Shown here: piece by piece, positions 45,154-53,249 of the stretch
Layout: every line of letters starts with the position of its first letter
Position numbering within the stretch: the first letter of the stretch is position 1
NCBI RefSeq assembly: GCF_000711955.1
Contig: NZ_JONR01000021.1
Coordinates: forward strand, 1-64,000
Origin: Nevskia soli DSM 19509
GTDB taxonomy: Bacteria > Pseudomonadota > Gammaproteobacteria > Nevskiales > Nevskiaceae
Direction of reading: 5' to 3'
Length of the DNA: 64,000 bases
The notes under the pieces: generated by a model
What the model was told of the DNA's origin: nothing
Seen by the model: only the letters and a program-made list of their open reading frames with translations
The model's database searches: none
Program-made: the position numbers and the translations under genes

Positions 45154-45441
45154 ATGGCCTTCTGGACCTACATCCTGCGCTGCAACGACGGTGCTTACTA
45201 CACCGGGCATACCGACAACCTCGAGCAGCGCATCAACCAGCACCAGCACGGCGAGATTCCCGGATTCACGTCCAACAACCGCCGTCCGGTCCAATTGGTG
45301 TTCTCGCAGGCATTCAGCACCCGGGAAGAAGCCTTGACCGCCGAATTGCAGATCAAGTCATGGAGCCGGGCGAAGAAGGAAGCGCTGATACGCGGTGATT
45401 GGTCTGGGCTACAGCTTGCAGCAAAAAAGCAGTTTGATTAG
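45154..45441 (+). CDS. GIY-YIG nuclease-domain protein (YhbQ-like)
   Basis: 95 residues forming a single GIY-YIG domain: TYILRCNDGAYYTGHT at the start carries the two Tyr of the motif, followed by LEQRINQH (Arg/His) and the later Glu in EALTAELQIKSWSR. Small stand-alone members such as E. coli YhbQ are thought to act on branched or damaged DNA; the exact role is unsettled. It sits between two copies of the hairpin repeat (45088 and 45468), less than 30 bp away on each side. Confidence 0.88.
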   Translation: MAFWTYILRCNDGAYYTGHTDNLEQRINQHQHGEIPGFTSNNRRPVQLVFSQAFSTREEALTAELQIKSWSRAKKEALIRGDWSGLQLAAKKQFD

Positions 45442-45467
45442 CCCGAATCAATAGCCACGCTCTCCCC

Positions 45468-45515
45468 CGTTCGTCCCGAGTGCGTCGCGAAGCAACGCGT
45501 ATCGAGGGATGAACG
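45468..45515. repeat. Hairpin repeat copy 2
   Basis: Same arms as copy 1, inner stem GCGTCGC / GCAACGC around GAA. It differs from copy 1 at paired positions, so the stem is kept. It follows the GIY-YIG gene; the spacer 45442-45779 contains only copies 2 and 3 and no gene. Confidence 0.85.
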
Positions 45516-45639
45516 GGCGCAGTAACCTCCCAGGCCGCGTTCTTTGAACCTCCTCACACTCCGCAGCCCAACCCAGCACCGGCACCGCCTCCCGCTCTGG
45601 TCCGGAGGCAGGGCAGGTGGCAAGCGCCACCCTCCCCAC

Positions 45640-45687
45640 CGTTCGTCCCGAGTGCGTCGCGAAGCAACGCGTATCGAGGGATGAACG
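45640..45687. repeat. Hairpin repeat copy 3
   Basis: Identical to copy 2 in arms and inner stem (GCGTCGC / GCAACGC). It lies about 90 bp upstream of plsY. Both copies in this spacer have the same orientation. Confidence 0.85.
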
Positions 45688-45779
45688 GACGCATCACCCT
45701 CTCAAGCCGCGTTCTTTGAACCTCAGACGACACGCCCAATACCAGCACCAACCCCAGCCCCGGTTTATAGTCATCCCCC

Positions 45780-46478
45780 ATGACCGAACTCCTCATCAAG
45801 GTAATCGCCGCCTACTTCCTCGGCACCCTCATGGGCGGCGACATCATGCGCCTCCTGCGCGGCGGCGCCGACCTGCGCGACACCGGCTCCGGCAACGTCG
45901 GCGCCACCAACGCCCTGCGCACCCGCGGCAAGAGCTTCGCCCTCGGCGTCCTCCTCATCGACATCGGCAAGGGCGTCCTCGCCGCGCTCGCCATCCCCGC
46001 CATCCACTGGCCCGGTGCGGAAGCCGCCATCCTGCCGCAGCAAAGCGTCGGCTACCTCTGCGGCATGGCTGTCGCCCTCGGCCACTGCTATCCCGTCTTC
46101 CAGAAATTCCGCGGCGGCAAGGGCGTCGCCACGCTTGCCGGCGTCTTCGCCGCCCTGCTGCCCGCCGCGCTGCCCTGGATGCTGCTGGTCTTCGTCCTCG
46201 CCGTCATCCTCACCGGCTACGTCGCCATCGCCTCCATCGGCGGCGCCGCGGCCTTCTTCGCGTACGTCGCGGTATTCCACGGCGGCGTCCAGTCCGACGC
46301 CGGCCTCTTCGCCCTGGCCATGCTTTTTCTGGTCGTCTTCAAGCACCGCGAAAACATCGCCCGCCTGCTCAAAGGCACCGAGCATCGTTTCGACAAAGCC
46401 ATGATCCTGGAGCCTCTCTGGAGGTCGTTCGCGCGACGCGTTGCGAAGTCCAAGGCCCCAGGTGCAAGGCGCGAGTGA
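45780..46478 (+). CDS. plsY: Glycerol-3-phosphate acyltransferase PlsY
   Basis: 232 residues, five or so membrane helices. It transfers an acyl group from acyl-phosphate to glycerol-3-phosphate, the first step of phospholipid synthesis in the inner membrane. The three family motifs are present: SGNVGATNALRTRG, GHCYPVFQKFRGGKGVAT and FKHRENIARLLKGTEHR. The last about 25 residues (EPLWRSFARRVAKSKAPGARRE) come from the left arm of a 268-bp palindromic element and have no place in the family, so the C-terminus seems to have been rewritten by that insertion. Confidence 0.94.
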   Translation: MTELLIKVIAAYFLGTLMGGDIMRLLRGGADLRDTGSGNVGATNALRTRGKSFALGVLLIDIGKGVLAALAIPAIHWPGAEAAILPQQSVGYLCGMAVALGHCYPVFQKFRGGKGVATLAGVFAALLPAALPWMLLVFVLAVILTGYVAIASIGGAAAFFAYVAVFHGGVQSDAGLFALAMLFLVVFKHRENIARLLKGTEHRFDKAMILEPLWRSFARRVAKSKAPGARRE

Positions 46479-46676
46479 CGTGGCAATGACTCATTGCAAG
46501 GAACGAGCAACGCAGCAGATGGGGCCTTGGATTCGCAACCCTTCGGGGCCGGGCGCCGGCGGCACATTGCGGCGTCACTCGTCGCTTGTTTGGATTACCA
46601 AACTGCGCTCCTCCTTCCTTGCACTGTACCGCCGGCGCCTTCGGCCGCGTGCGCAAACGACCTCCAGAGAGGCTCC
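46409..46676. repeat. 268-bp element with 26-bp inverted ends between plsY and birA
   Basis: GGAGCCTCTCTGGAGGTCGT and six more bases at 46409-46434 recur as reverse complement at 46651-46676 with 25 of 26 matching. Further inward, short segments (GTGCAAGG, CGAGTGACG, GCAATG) also recur in inverted order, so the whole may fold into one long imperfect hairpin. There is no transposase. It looks like a MITE-like or palindromic intergenic element. It supplies the plsY 3' end and stops at the base before the birA start codon. Confidence 0.75.
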
Positions 46677-47744
46677 ATGGCTCGCCCGCTAAGCGAAGAC
46701 GAATTGCTGCGCCTGATCGACGCACTCGCCCCCGGCGAGTGGCAGTCCGGCGAAGCCCTGGCCGCCGAAGCCGGCGTCACCCGTGCCGCCCTCGCCAAGC
46801 GCGTCACCCACCTGCGCGAGTGGGGCCTGCAAGTAGAAGCCGAAGCGGGCAGGGGCTACCGCCTCGCCCAGCCCTTGCAGAGACTGGACGCCGCAAACAT
46901 CCGCACCCTCCTGCCTGCGCAGACCAGCGCAAAGCTGCGCCACGTCGAAGTGCTCACCCGCACCGACTCCACCAACCAGCGCCTGCTCGAAGCAGACTCC
47001 GCCCAAGACCCCCAAGCCCTCTTCGCCGAACTGCAAACCGCCGGCCGTGGCCGCCGCGGCCGCGAGTGGCGCTCCCCCTTCGGCGCCAATCTTTATCTGT
47101 CGCTCGCCTGGAGCTTCCCCACCTGGCCCCCTCAACTCAGCGCCCTCTCCCTCGCCGTCGGCGTCGCCTGCGCCCGCGCCCTGCGCAAGGCCGGCCTCGA
47201 TCAGGTCATGCTCAAGTGGCCCAACGACCTGCGCATCGGCAATGACAAGCTCGGCGGCATCCTCATCGAGCAGCGCGGCGAAGCCGGCGGCGCCTGCCGC
47301 GTCGTCATCGGCATCGGCATCAACGTCTCCATGAGCCCCGAGCAGGCCGGCGCCCTGGGCCAGCCCTGGACCTCCGTGCAGGCCGCGCTCGCTTCTACTT
47401 CGAATTCCAAAAACCCCCCGTTCGCTTCGAGTGAATCGCGCAGCGATTCGTATCGAGAAGCCAGCGCTGCGCCCGAACGCAATGCTTTAGCCGCCGGCTT
47501 GCTAGCCGAACTCATCACCGCCATCACCGAATTCGAAACCGCCGGCTTCACCCCCTTCCTCCACGACTGGTCCACGCTCGACGCCACCGCCAACCAGCAA
47601 GTCCGCATCGAAGGCGGCGGCGAACCCCTGCAAGGCATCGGCCGCGGCGTCGATGCGCAAGGCGCATTGATCGTCGAAGCCCAGGGCCGCCGCCACCACG
47701 TCCACGCCGGCGAAGTCAGCCTGCGTTTCGGCCCCGCTCCATGA
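46677..47744 (+). CDS. birA: Biotin-protein ligase / biotin operon repressor BirA
   Basis: 355 residues. Attaches biotin to the acetyl-CoA carboxylase carrier protein via biotinyl-AMP. The N-terminal winged helix (about 5-70, GVTRAALAKRVTHLREWG) suggests repressor function. Catalytic core: GRGRRGREWRSP, KWPNDLRIGNDKLGGILIE, then the C-terminal SH3-like domain (GIGRGVDAQGALIVEAQG). ATG 46677 directly follows the palindromic element; upstream in-frame sequence is element DNA. Residues about 240-268 (SNSKNPPFASSESRSDSY and following) are an insertion relative to the family, encoded by a copy of the genomic hairpin repeat in frame. It overlaps coaX by 4 bp. Confidence 0.93.
   Translation: MARPLSEDELLRLIDALAPGEWQSGEALAAEAGVTRAALAKRVTHLREWGLQVEAEAGRGYRLAQPLQRLDAANIRTLLPAQTSAKLRHVEVLTRTDSTNQRLLEADSAQDPQALFAELQTAGRGRRGREWRSPFGANLYLSLAWSFPTWPPQLSALSLAVGVACARALRKAGLDQVMLKWPNDLRIGNDKLGGILIEQRGEAGGACRVVIGIGINVSMSPEQAGALGQPWTSVQAALASTSNSKNPPFASSESRSDSYREASAAPERNALAAGLLAELITAITEFETAGFTPFLHDWSTLDATANQQVRIEGGGEPLQGIGRGVDAQGALIVEAQGRRHHVHAGEVSLRFGPAP
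47419..47460. repeat. Hairpin repeat copy inside the birA reading frame
   Basis: CGTTCGCTTCGAGTGAATCG, loop and return stem GCGATTCGTATCGAGAAG. The inner stem GAATCGC/GCGATTC is identical to copies 4 and 5 in the spacers. It is translated in frame as part of an extra loop in BirA. The frame is kept before and after it. Confidence 0.85.
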
Positions 47745-48469
47745 GCCTGCTCCTGCTCGACGTCGGCAACAGCCGCCTCAAGTGGACCGCGGCGGATGAA
47801 AGCGGGCTGGGCGAGGGCGGCGCCATCGAGCACGGCGGCAACCCGGCGGCGGCGGTCTCCGCCATCGGTCTCACCAAAGCAGACGCCATCTGGATCGCCA
47901 ACGTCACCGGCGCCACCCTCGGCGACAAACTCGCCGCCGTCCTCAAACTGCGCTTCGGCACCGCGCCAAGATTCGCCACGGTCCAGGCCGAATACTCCGG
48001 CCTGCGCGTCGCCTATGCGGAGCCCCAACGCCTCGGCATCGACCGCTGGCTCGCCCTGCTCGCCGCCTGGACCGAAACCCGCAACGCCGCCTGCACCGTC
48101 AGCGCCGGCACCGCCCTCACCTTCGACGCCGTCAACGCCCAGGGCCAACACCTCGGCGGCGTCATCGCTCCCGGCCTCCTCACCATGCAGCAGGCCGTAC
48201 TCGGCGCCACCCGCTTCCCCTCAACCGGCCCCGCCCAGACCTATTCCGACGGCTTGGGCACGGATACCGACGCCTGCGTCCGCCAGGGCGCCCTCCACGC
48301 CGCCGCCGGCATGGTCGAGCGCCTCGCCGGACGCTACGCGGCGCGCGCTCCGCGCCTCATCACCGGCGGCGACGCCGCGCGCCTGGCGCCCCACCTGGAG
48401 AGCGGCTGGTCCATCCGTCCCAACCTCGTCATGCAAGGCCTGCTCGCCTACGCCCGCGACGCAAAGTAG
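47741..48469 (+). CDS. coaX: Type III pantothenate kinase CoaX
   Basis: 242 residues. Phosphorylates pantothenate in coenzyme A synthesis. ASKHA-fold motifs: LLLDVGNSRLKWT at the start, the substrate region GIDRWLALLAAW, TVSAGTALTFDAV and GGVIAPGLLTMQQAV. The start overlaps the birA stop (ATGA), an arrangement typical for betaproteobacteria. After it comes a 320-bp spacer filled with inverted repeats rather than genes. Confidence 0.93.
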   Translation: MSLLLLDVGNSRLKWTAADESGLGEGGAIEHGGNPAAAVSAIGLTKADAIWIANVTGATLGDKLAAVLKLRFGTAPRFATVQAEYSGLRVAYAEPQRLGIDRWLALLAAWTETRNAACTVSAGTALTFDAVNAQGQHLGGVIAPGLLTMQQAVLGATRFPSTGPAQTYSDGLGTDTDACVRQGALHAAAGMVERLAGRYAARAPRLITGGDAARLAPHLESGWSIRPNLVMQGLLAYARDAK

Positions 48470-48570
48470 GAAAGTTCTTGCTGTCATCCCCCGACTATGA
48501 CCTCGGGGGCCAGGCTCTGAGCGAAGCGAAGGATCTGGCTGCATACCATCAACCCGCGACGCCCCCAACA

Positions 48571-48639
48571 GTAGGGCGGCCTGTGGCCGCCATCGCCCCG
48601 CACGCAACGCCCCAAGCCGGCGGCCACAGGCCGCCCTAC
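48571..48639. repeat. Perfect 21-bp inverted repeat (REP-like)
   Basis: GTAGGGCGGCCTGTGGCCGC plus C (48571-48591) returns as its exact reverse complement at 48619-48639 with a 27-nt loop. This is the widespread GTAGGGCGGCC...GGCCGCCCTAC element of proteobacterial spacers. A second, smaller hairpin (CTCTCCCGCCCGCGGGAGAG) follows at about 48668. The spacer 48470-48789 holds no gene. Confidence 0.85.
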
Positions 48640-48789
48640 AAATGCCGAAGAAGTACGAATGCTTTTCCCTCTCCCGCCCGCGGGAGAGGGCGGCCCTCAG
48701 AGCCGGGAGAGGCCATGCCACACAGGCGAATGGAATAAACCCGCCCCTCAAGCGTCTAAACCCCGAACCCTCCCAACCAGGCATCCCCC

Positions 48790-49413
48790 ATGCGCCCCCT
48801 GATCGCCGCCCTCTTCGCCCTCGTCCTGCCGCTACAGGCAGCCCACGCCGACGTCACCCCCGCCAAAGCCGAGGCGAAGACCGAAACCGCCACCTTCGCC
48901 GGCGGCTGCTTCTGGTGCATGGTCCCGCCCTTCAAGAACCTGCCTGGCGTCATCTCCGTCACCTCCGGCTACACCGGTGGCCATGTGGCGAATCCCAGCT
49001 ATGAAGAGGTCTCCTCCGGCAAGACCGGCCACGCCGAATCCGTGCAGGTCGTCTTCGATCCGACCAAGGTCGGCTACGCCAAACTGCTCGACGTCTTCTG
49101 GCACAACATCGACCCCACCACCCCGCAAAGCCAGTTCTGCGACGTGGGCGACCAGTACCGCACCGCCGTCTTCTACCACGGTGAGGAGCAGCAGAAACTC
49201 GCCATCGCCTCGCGCGACGCCCTGCAAGCCAGCGGCGTGGTCAAAGGCCCCATCGTCACCCAGATCGTCCCCGCCTCCACCTTCTACCCGGCCGAAGAAG
49301 CGCATCAGGACTTCTACATCAAGAACGAAGTCCGCTACCAGATCTACCGCCACGGCTGCGGCCGCGACCAGCGCCTGAAGGAGCTGTACGGCGACAAATC
49401 CGGCGGCCACTAG
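48790..49413 (+). CDS. msrA: Exported peptide-methionine (S)-S-oxide reductase MsrA
   Basis: 207 residues. Signal peptide (MRPLIAALFALVLPLQAAHA), so it should repair oxidised methionine in the periplasm. Catalytic Cys in FAGGCFWCMVPPF, substrate residues in YTGGHVANPSYEEVSSGKTG and GHAESVQVVFDP, and GDQYRTAVFYH. A resolving Cys may be that in YRHGCGRD near the C-terminus. It stands alone between repeat-rich spacers. MsrB is not visible beside it. Confidence 0.93.
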   Translation: MRPLIAALFALVLPLQAAHADVTPAKAEAKTETATFAGGCFWCMVPPFKNLPGVISVTSGYTGGHVANPSYEEVSSGKTGHAESVQVVFDPTKVGYAKLLDVFWHNIDPTTPQSQFCDVGDQYRTAVFYHGEEQQKLAIASRDALQASGVVKGPIVTQIVPASTFYPAEEAHQDFYIKNEVRYQIYRHGCGRDQRLKELYGDKSGGH

Positions 49414-49447
49414 GCCGCCGCCTTTCCCCCAACCAGCCGCCCCCCTC

Positions 49448-49494
49448 CGTTCGTCCCGAGTGAATCGCGCAGCGATTCGTATCGAGGGATGAAC
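49448..49494. repeat. Hairpin repeat copy 4
   Basis: CGTTCGTCCCGAGT, inner stem GAATCGC / GCGATTC around GCA, then TATCGAGGGATGAAC. It lies between msrA and the M20 peptidase gene. It has the same inner stem as the birA copy. Confidence 0.85.
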
Positions 49495-49612
49495 CCGCGC
49501 CACCCTCCCCACAATCCCGCTTTTATCCCCCACAAATCCGTATTGCACAAACAGCCGGCAATCCCCACCCCGAACCGTTTAAGCTGTCTCATCCCCCTTT
49601 CCCGAGTCCCCC

Positions 49613-51103
49613 ATGAACTCCCCCGAAACCCTCAGCTACGTCGGCACCCTGTGGGACACCCAGATCGTCCCCCAGCTCATCGAATACATCAAAATCCCCA
49701 ACAAATCCCCGATGTTCGATGCCGACTGGGAAAAGCACGGCTACATGGACCAGGCCGTCTCCCTCATGGAGAAATGGGCCAGGGCCCAGCCCATCCCCGG
49801 CATGCAGCTCGAAGTCGTGCGCCTGCCCGGCCGCACCCCCCTCATCTTCATCGACATCCCCGCCACCGGCACCGCCTCCGGTGAAGACTGCGTCCTCCTC
49901 TACGGTCACCTCGACAAGCAGCCCGAAATGACCGGCTGGGCCGAGCACCTCGGCCCCTGGAAGCCTGTCCTCGAAGGCGACAAGCTCTACGGCCGCGGCG
50001 GCGCGGACGATGGCTACGCCATCTTCGGCTCCCTCGCCGCCATCCTCGCCCTGCACAAGCAGGGCGCCCCCCACGCCCGCTGCGTGGTGCTCATCGAAGC
50101 CTGCGAAGAGTCCGGCAGCTACGACCTGCCGTACTACGTCGACCACCTCGCCGGCCGCATCGGCAAACCCTCCCTCATCGTCTGCCTCGATTCCGGCTGC
50201 GCCAACTACGACCAGCTCTGGCTCACCACCAGCCTGCGCGGCCTCTCCGGCGGCAACCTCACCGTCAAGGTGCTGGAAGAAGGCGTCCACTCCGGTGACG
50301 CCTCCGGCGTCGTCGCCTCCAGCTTCCGCATCCTGCGCACCCTCCTGTCCCGCCTCGAAGACCAGGCCACCGGCTGCATCCTGCCGCAGGACCTGTATGT
50401 GGAAATCCCGCCCCAGCGCATCGAGCAGGCGCAACAGGCCGTCAAAACCCTCGGCACCGCCGTCTACGACAAATTCCCCTTCGTGACAGGCATGCGCCCC
50501 ATGAACGAAGACCCCGCCGAACTGGTCCTCAACCGCACCTGGCGCCCCGCGCTCTCCGTCACCGGCCTCGACGGCATGCCCCCGCTCACCAGCGCCGGCA
50601 ACGTCCTGCGCCCCTTCACCGCCGTCAAACTCTCCCTGCGCCTCCCGCCCACCCTGGACGCCGCCATCGCCGGCAAGGTCCTGCAAGAGCTGCTGGAAAA
50701 AGACCCGCCCTACGGCGCCCACGTCACCTTCGAAGTGGAGAAGGCCTCCGCCGGCTGGAACGCCCCCCAGCTCTCCCCCTGGCTCGAAGCCTCCGTGGCC
50801 GCCGCCTCGCAGGAATTCTTCGGCCAGCCCCCCGCCTACATGGGCGAGGGCGGCACCATCCCCTTCATGGGCATGCTCGGCGAGAAATTCCCCGGCGCCC
50901 AGTTCCTGATTACCGGCGTCCTCGGCCCCGGCTCCAACGCCCACGGCCCCAACGAATTCCTCCACATCCCCATGGGCAAGCGCGTCTCCGCCTGCGTCGC
51001 CCGGGTCATGGCCGACCACTACCAGGCCAGCACCCAGGGCCTCACCACCGGCGCAGCCGCCACCGAAGGCCACACCCAGCACGGCAACCACGGCTGCTGC
51101 TGA
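49613..51103 (+). CDS. M20-family metallopeptidase
   Basis: 496 residues, cytoplasmic. Zinc and catalytic residues: His/Asp in YGHLDKQPE, Asp in GRGGADDGYA, the Glu pair in EACEESGS, Asp in VCLDSG and His in NAHGPNEFLHIP. The dimerisation lid domain lies at about 220-390 (GVHSGDASGVVASSFRIL). Large M20 members of this kind act as di-/tripeptidases or N-acyl-amino-acid hydrolases. The last about 15 residues (EGHTQHGNHGCC) form an unusual His/Cys tail that could bind metal. It is flanked by repeats. Confidence 0.92.
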   Translation: MNSPETLSYVGTLWDTQIVPQLIEYIKIPNKSPMFDADWEKHGYMDQAVSLMEKWARAQPIPGMQLEVVRLPGRTPLIFIDIPATGTASGEDCVLLYGHLDKQPEMTGWAEHLGPWKPVLEGDKLYGRGGADDGYAIFGSLAAILALHKQGAPHARCVVLIEACEESGSYDLPYYVDHLAGRIGKPSLIVCLDSGCANYDQLWLTTSLRGLSGGNLTVKVLEEGVHSGDASGVVASSFRILRTLLSRLEDQATGCILPQDLYVEIPPQRIEQAQQAVKTLGTAVYDKFPFVTGMRPMNEDPAELVLNRTWRPALSVTGLDGMPPLTSAGNVLRPFTAVKLSLRLPPTLDAAIAGKVLQELLEKDPPYGAHVTFEVEKASAGWNAPQLSPWLEASVAAASQEFFGQPPAYMGEGGTIPFMGMLGEKFPGAQFLITGVLGPGSNAHGPNEFLHIPMGKRVSACVARVMADHYQASTQGLTTGAAATEGHTQHGNHGCC

Positions 51104-51216
51104 GAGAAAGTGTTCAGAAGGTGTTCCCCTCGCCCGTTCACGGGAGAGGGGCAGGGGAGAGGGGCTTTGAAATCCTGGTCAAGCGCCGCCCTCTTCCCGC
51201 CGGTCCTCCACCTAAC

Positions 51217-51302
51217 CGTTCGTCCCGAGTGAATCGCGCAGCGATTTGTGCTTTTGCGAATGTCCCGAGTAGCGTTGCGGAGCAACACGTATCGAGGGAG
51301 GG
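51217..51302. repeat. Hairpin repeat copy 5 (composite)
   Basis: It starts as CGTTCGTCCCGAGTGAATCG with stem GAATCGC/GCGATTT. It then breaks into a second half-copy, TGTCCCGAGTAGCGTTGCGG with stem AGCGTTGC/GCAACAC, ending TATCGAGGGAGGG. It looks like two copies recombined or one inserted in the other. Confidence 0.7.
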
Positions 51303-51347
51303 AGGGGCGGTAGGGTGGGTGAAGGACCGCGCCGCCCTTTCCCCCAC

Positions 51348-51395
51348 CGTTCGTCCCGAGTGCGCCGCGAAGCAGCGCGTATCGAGGGATGAACG
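51348..51395. repeat. Hairpin repeat copy 6
   Basis: Same arms and inner stem as copy 1 (GCGCCGC / GCAGCGC around GAA). It lies about 130 bp before tRNA-Thr. The whole spacer 51104-51523 holds only repeats, including a CTCGCCCGTTCACGGGAGAG hairpin near 51127. Confidence 0.85.
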
Positions 51396-51523
51396 GTGGC
51401 GCGCGCACTCTCAACAAGTGACTGGTAGGTCAGGGAGAGAAGGATCACAGCCCCCCGCCCAAGCTGTAAAATACCCCCACGCCGCAACGGCGCCCCGCCA
51501 CCCGCGGGCCCGTCAGGGAAAAA

Positions 51524-51599
51524 GCCGGTTTAGCTCAGTTGGCAGAGCACCTGATTTGTAATCAGGGGGTCGGGGGTTCGAATCCCTCAACCGGCACCA
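51524..51599 (+). tRNA. tRNA-Thr (anticodon UGU)
   Basis: 76 nt including encoded CCA. Acceptor stem GCCGGTT / AACCGGC, D-arm GCTCAGTTGGCAGAGC, anticodon stem CCTGA/TCAGG with loop TTTGTAA, giving anticodon TGT, and T-arm GGGGGTTCGAATCCCTC. A TAAAAT box about 50 bp upstream may be its -10. AT-rich foreign-looking DNA begins right behind it. I found no repeated tRNA 3' end at the far side. Confidence 0.95.
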
Positions 51600-51612
51600 C
51601 TGAAGTAGCCAA

Positions 51613-52722
51613 TCAAGATTTCTGCGCTTTCTTTGTTATTTCTTCCGCTATGTGCGTTAAGAAATCCTGAGCGACCTTAACAGTGACTTGACCGTTTTCT
51701 TCGATGAACAAAATGTCTCTCGTTGCATCATCGATCCGATGGTCTAACTTGCACAGTATTTCATAGTTTCCGTTGATAGAGATGCCAAAATAGTGACAAG
51801 TGAATCGTGAATTCAACGAAGTGGGCTTAAGCAGTTGCAGATCGATCTCCGATGCCGCCGCATAGACGGGTAGCACTGCGTGATAATCGTTTCTTGTTAT
51901 CTGCCGCTCTTGGGTTGAATGGTTGCCGAATTCAATTGAGTGAATAAGCAAAATTTCATTGAAGTATTCCTGTTTGAGGGCTAGTAAAGGGGAACTTATG
52001 GTGACTCCAAGATTGGAAATCCGTGCTTCCCAAAAAACATATGTAACATTGCCAATTTTTTGAAAACGGCCGTCAAAGAAGGTTGCTAATTCATACCCGC
52101 CCCCGAAGAAACCAAGTAATGAACTCGAACTTGCCGCTGAAGCTTCTGCTCGAAGCATCAATCCCGTTGTAAACAGCGAGGTGGATATTGCGGTTGCAAG
52201 CGAATTTATTTTACCTGTTGCTTTGAATGAATTTAGTGGGATGTTAGATAGTGATTTGACGAAAGCTTCTGCCCCAGTTCCGGTAGCTACTACGGTGCCG
52301 ATGAGAGATGTCGAAAGTCTATTTTTAGTATTAAATTCGAACGTCTTAAAAAGATCTTTTTCAAGTGTCCAGCCAATGAAGCTAACGCCTTGTTTGACAA
52401 TGTCTGGATCTAAAGACGAGAAGTAGTCTTTTATCTTACTGAATGACAGCTTATTCTCCGAAGCCAGAAGTTTCAGCTCTTTGATCACGATCCGAGCCGC
52501 AATATAGCTGCCCGCCCACGCAATAGCAGTTGTTGCGTTGAGAATTTCTATTTTTTGACGAAGGCCGATAATCGACCAGCCTGATCCTGCGGGGAATATA
52601 TTTTCGACTCCACCGATCATGGGGACTGAATGTTTCCGATCTATACGTTCGATACCTGAAATCAAGAGATCGCCAATTAGTATCGGACAGCCCTCTACGG
52701 TATAAGCAGCAATAATGGTCAT
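51613..52722 (-). CDS. HslV/proteasome-like Ntn-hydrolase, putative
   Basis: 369 residues, AT-rich codons. The start MTIIAAYTVEG and the later ILIGDLLISG resemble proteasome beta/HslV: after Met removal Thr1 would be N-terminal and the Asp of GDL falls at position 17, as in HslV (Thr1, Asp17). A Lys (Lys29) follows at about the place of catalytic Lys33, and TAIAWAGSYIAARIVIKEL resembles the proteasomal helix after the GxAG turn. The remaining about 250 residues are not recognised and contain a Ser/Ala-rich hydrophobic patch (ASAASSSSLLGFFGGG). A protease or amidase role is inference. Transcribed towards tRNA-Thr. Confidence 0.6.
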   Translation of the reverse strand: MTIIAAYTVEGCPILIGDLLISGIERIDRKHSVPMIGGVENIFPAGSGWSIIGLRQKIEILNATTAIAWAGSYIAARIVIKELKLLASENKLSFSKIKDYFSSLDPDIVKQGVSFIGWTLEKDLFKTFEFNTKNRLSTSLIGTVVATGTGAEAFVKSLSNIPLNSFKATGKINSLATAISTSLFTTGLMLRAEASAASSSSLLGFFGGGYELATFFDGRFQKIGNVTYVFWEARISNLGVTISSPLLALKQEYFNEILLIHSIEFGNHSTQERQITRNDYHAVLPVYAAASEIDLQLLKPTSLNSRFTCHYFGISINGNYEILCKLDHRIDDATRDILFIEENGQVTVKVAQDFLTHIAEEITKKAQKS

Positions 52723-52874
52723 GTATTGATTCCATTAAATCGAGCTCGAATGAAGCATGATGGTGTAGAGTAAATTGGGGTCGGCTGTCATTGATTTATG
52801 ACTAGACCTCCGTGGAGTTGCAAGGCAGGAAAGTGCAAACTAAGCAGCAGTAATAACTATCAATAATTGCGACT

Positions 52875-53234
52875 ATGCCAACTCTTCAAGCAACGACTTT
52901 CGAGGATAGCCATCACTCCTTCACCGCGGCGCTGACGCAGCATGGTCTCAAATACAACAAACACATTAAGCTTGGCGCTAATCCTGTAGCGTCGAGACTC
53001 AATATTGAGATCATAATTTCTGGTGGTTGGGGTGCACTCGCGGTTGCTTGTTTGGCTTGGGCTCACGTTCGGAAAAGCAGGCGTATTAATGTCACTACAA
53101 AGGACAAACATGCAGTGTGGCTCGAAGGATATTCAGCTGAGGAGGCGGCAAGGATTTTGGAATCCGCATCCCGCATCGCGGCTATAGAAACAAAACCTAT
53201 AGAGACAAAACAAGAAGACGACGCAGAATTTTGA
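52875..53234 (+). CDS. Small membrane-anchored protein, EACC1-like (tentative)
   Basis: 119 residues, AT-rich. A soluble N-terminal part (HHSFTAALTQHGLKY) is followed by one hydrophobic segment (IIISGGWGALAVACLAWAHV), a basic stop (RKSRR) and a short C-terminal domain (INVTTKDKHAVWLEGYSAEE). This layout recalls the effector-associated constant component EACC1 of bacterial conflict systems, but I cannot confirm it. It is followed 15 bp later by the RusA-like gene in the same direction, and divergent from the Ntn-hydrolase gene across a 150-bp promoter region. Confidence 0.6.
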   Translation: MPTLQATTFEDSHHSFTAALTQHGLKYNKHIKLGANPVASRLNIEIIISGGWGALAVACLAWAHVRKSRRINVTTKDKHAVWLEGYSAEEAARILESASRIAAIETKPIETKQEDDAEF

Positions 53235-53249
53235 CACCAAATACCGTCG

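Noticed and set aside
45088..51395. CRISPR array
   Set aside because: The repeats are palindromic, hundreds to thousands of bases apart, without uniform spacers; no cas genes.
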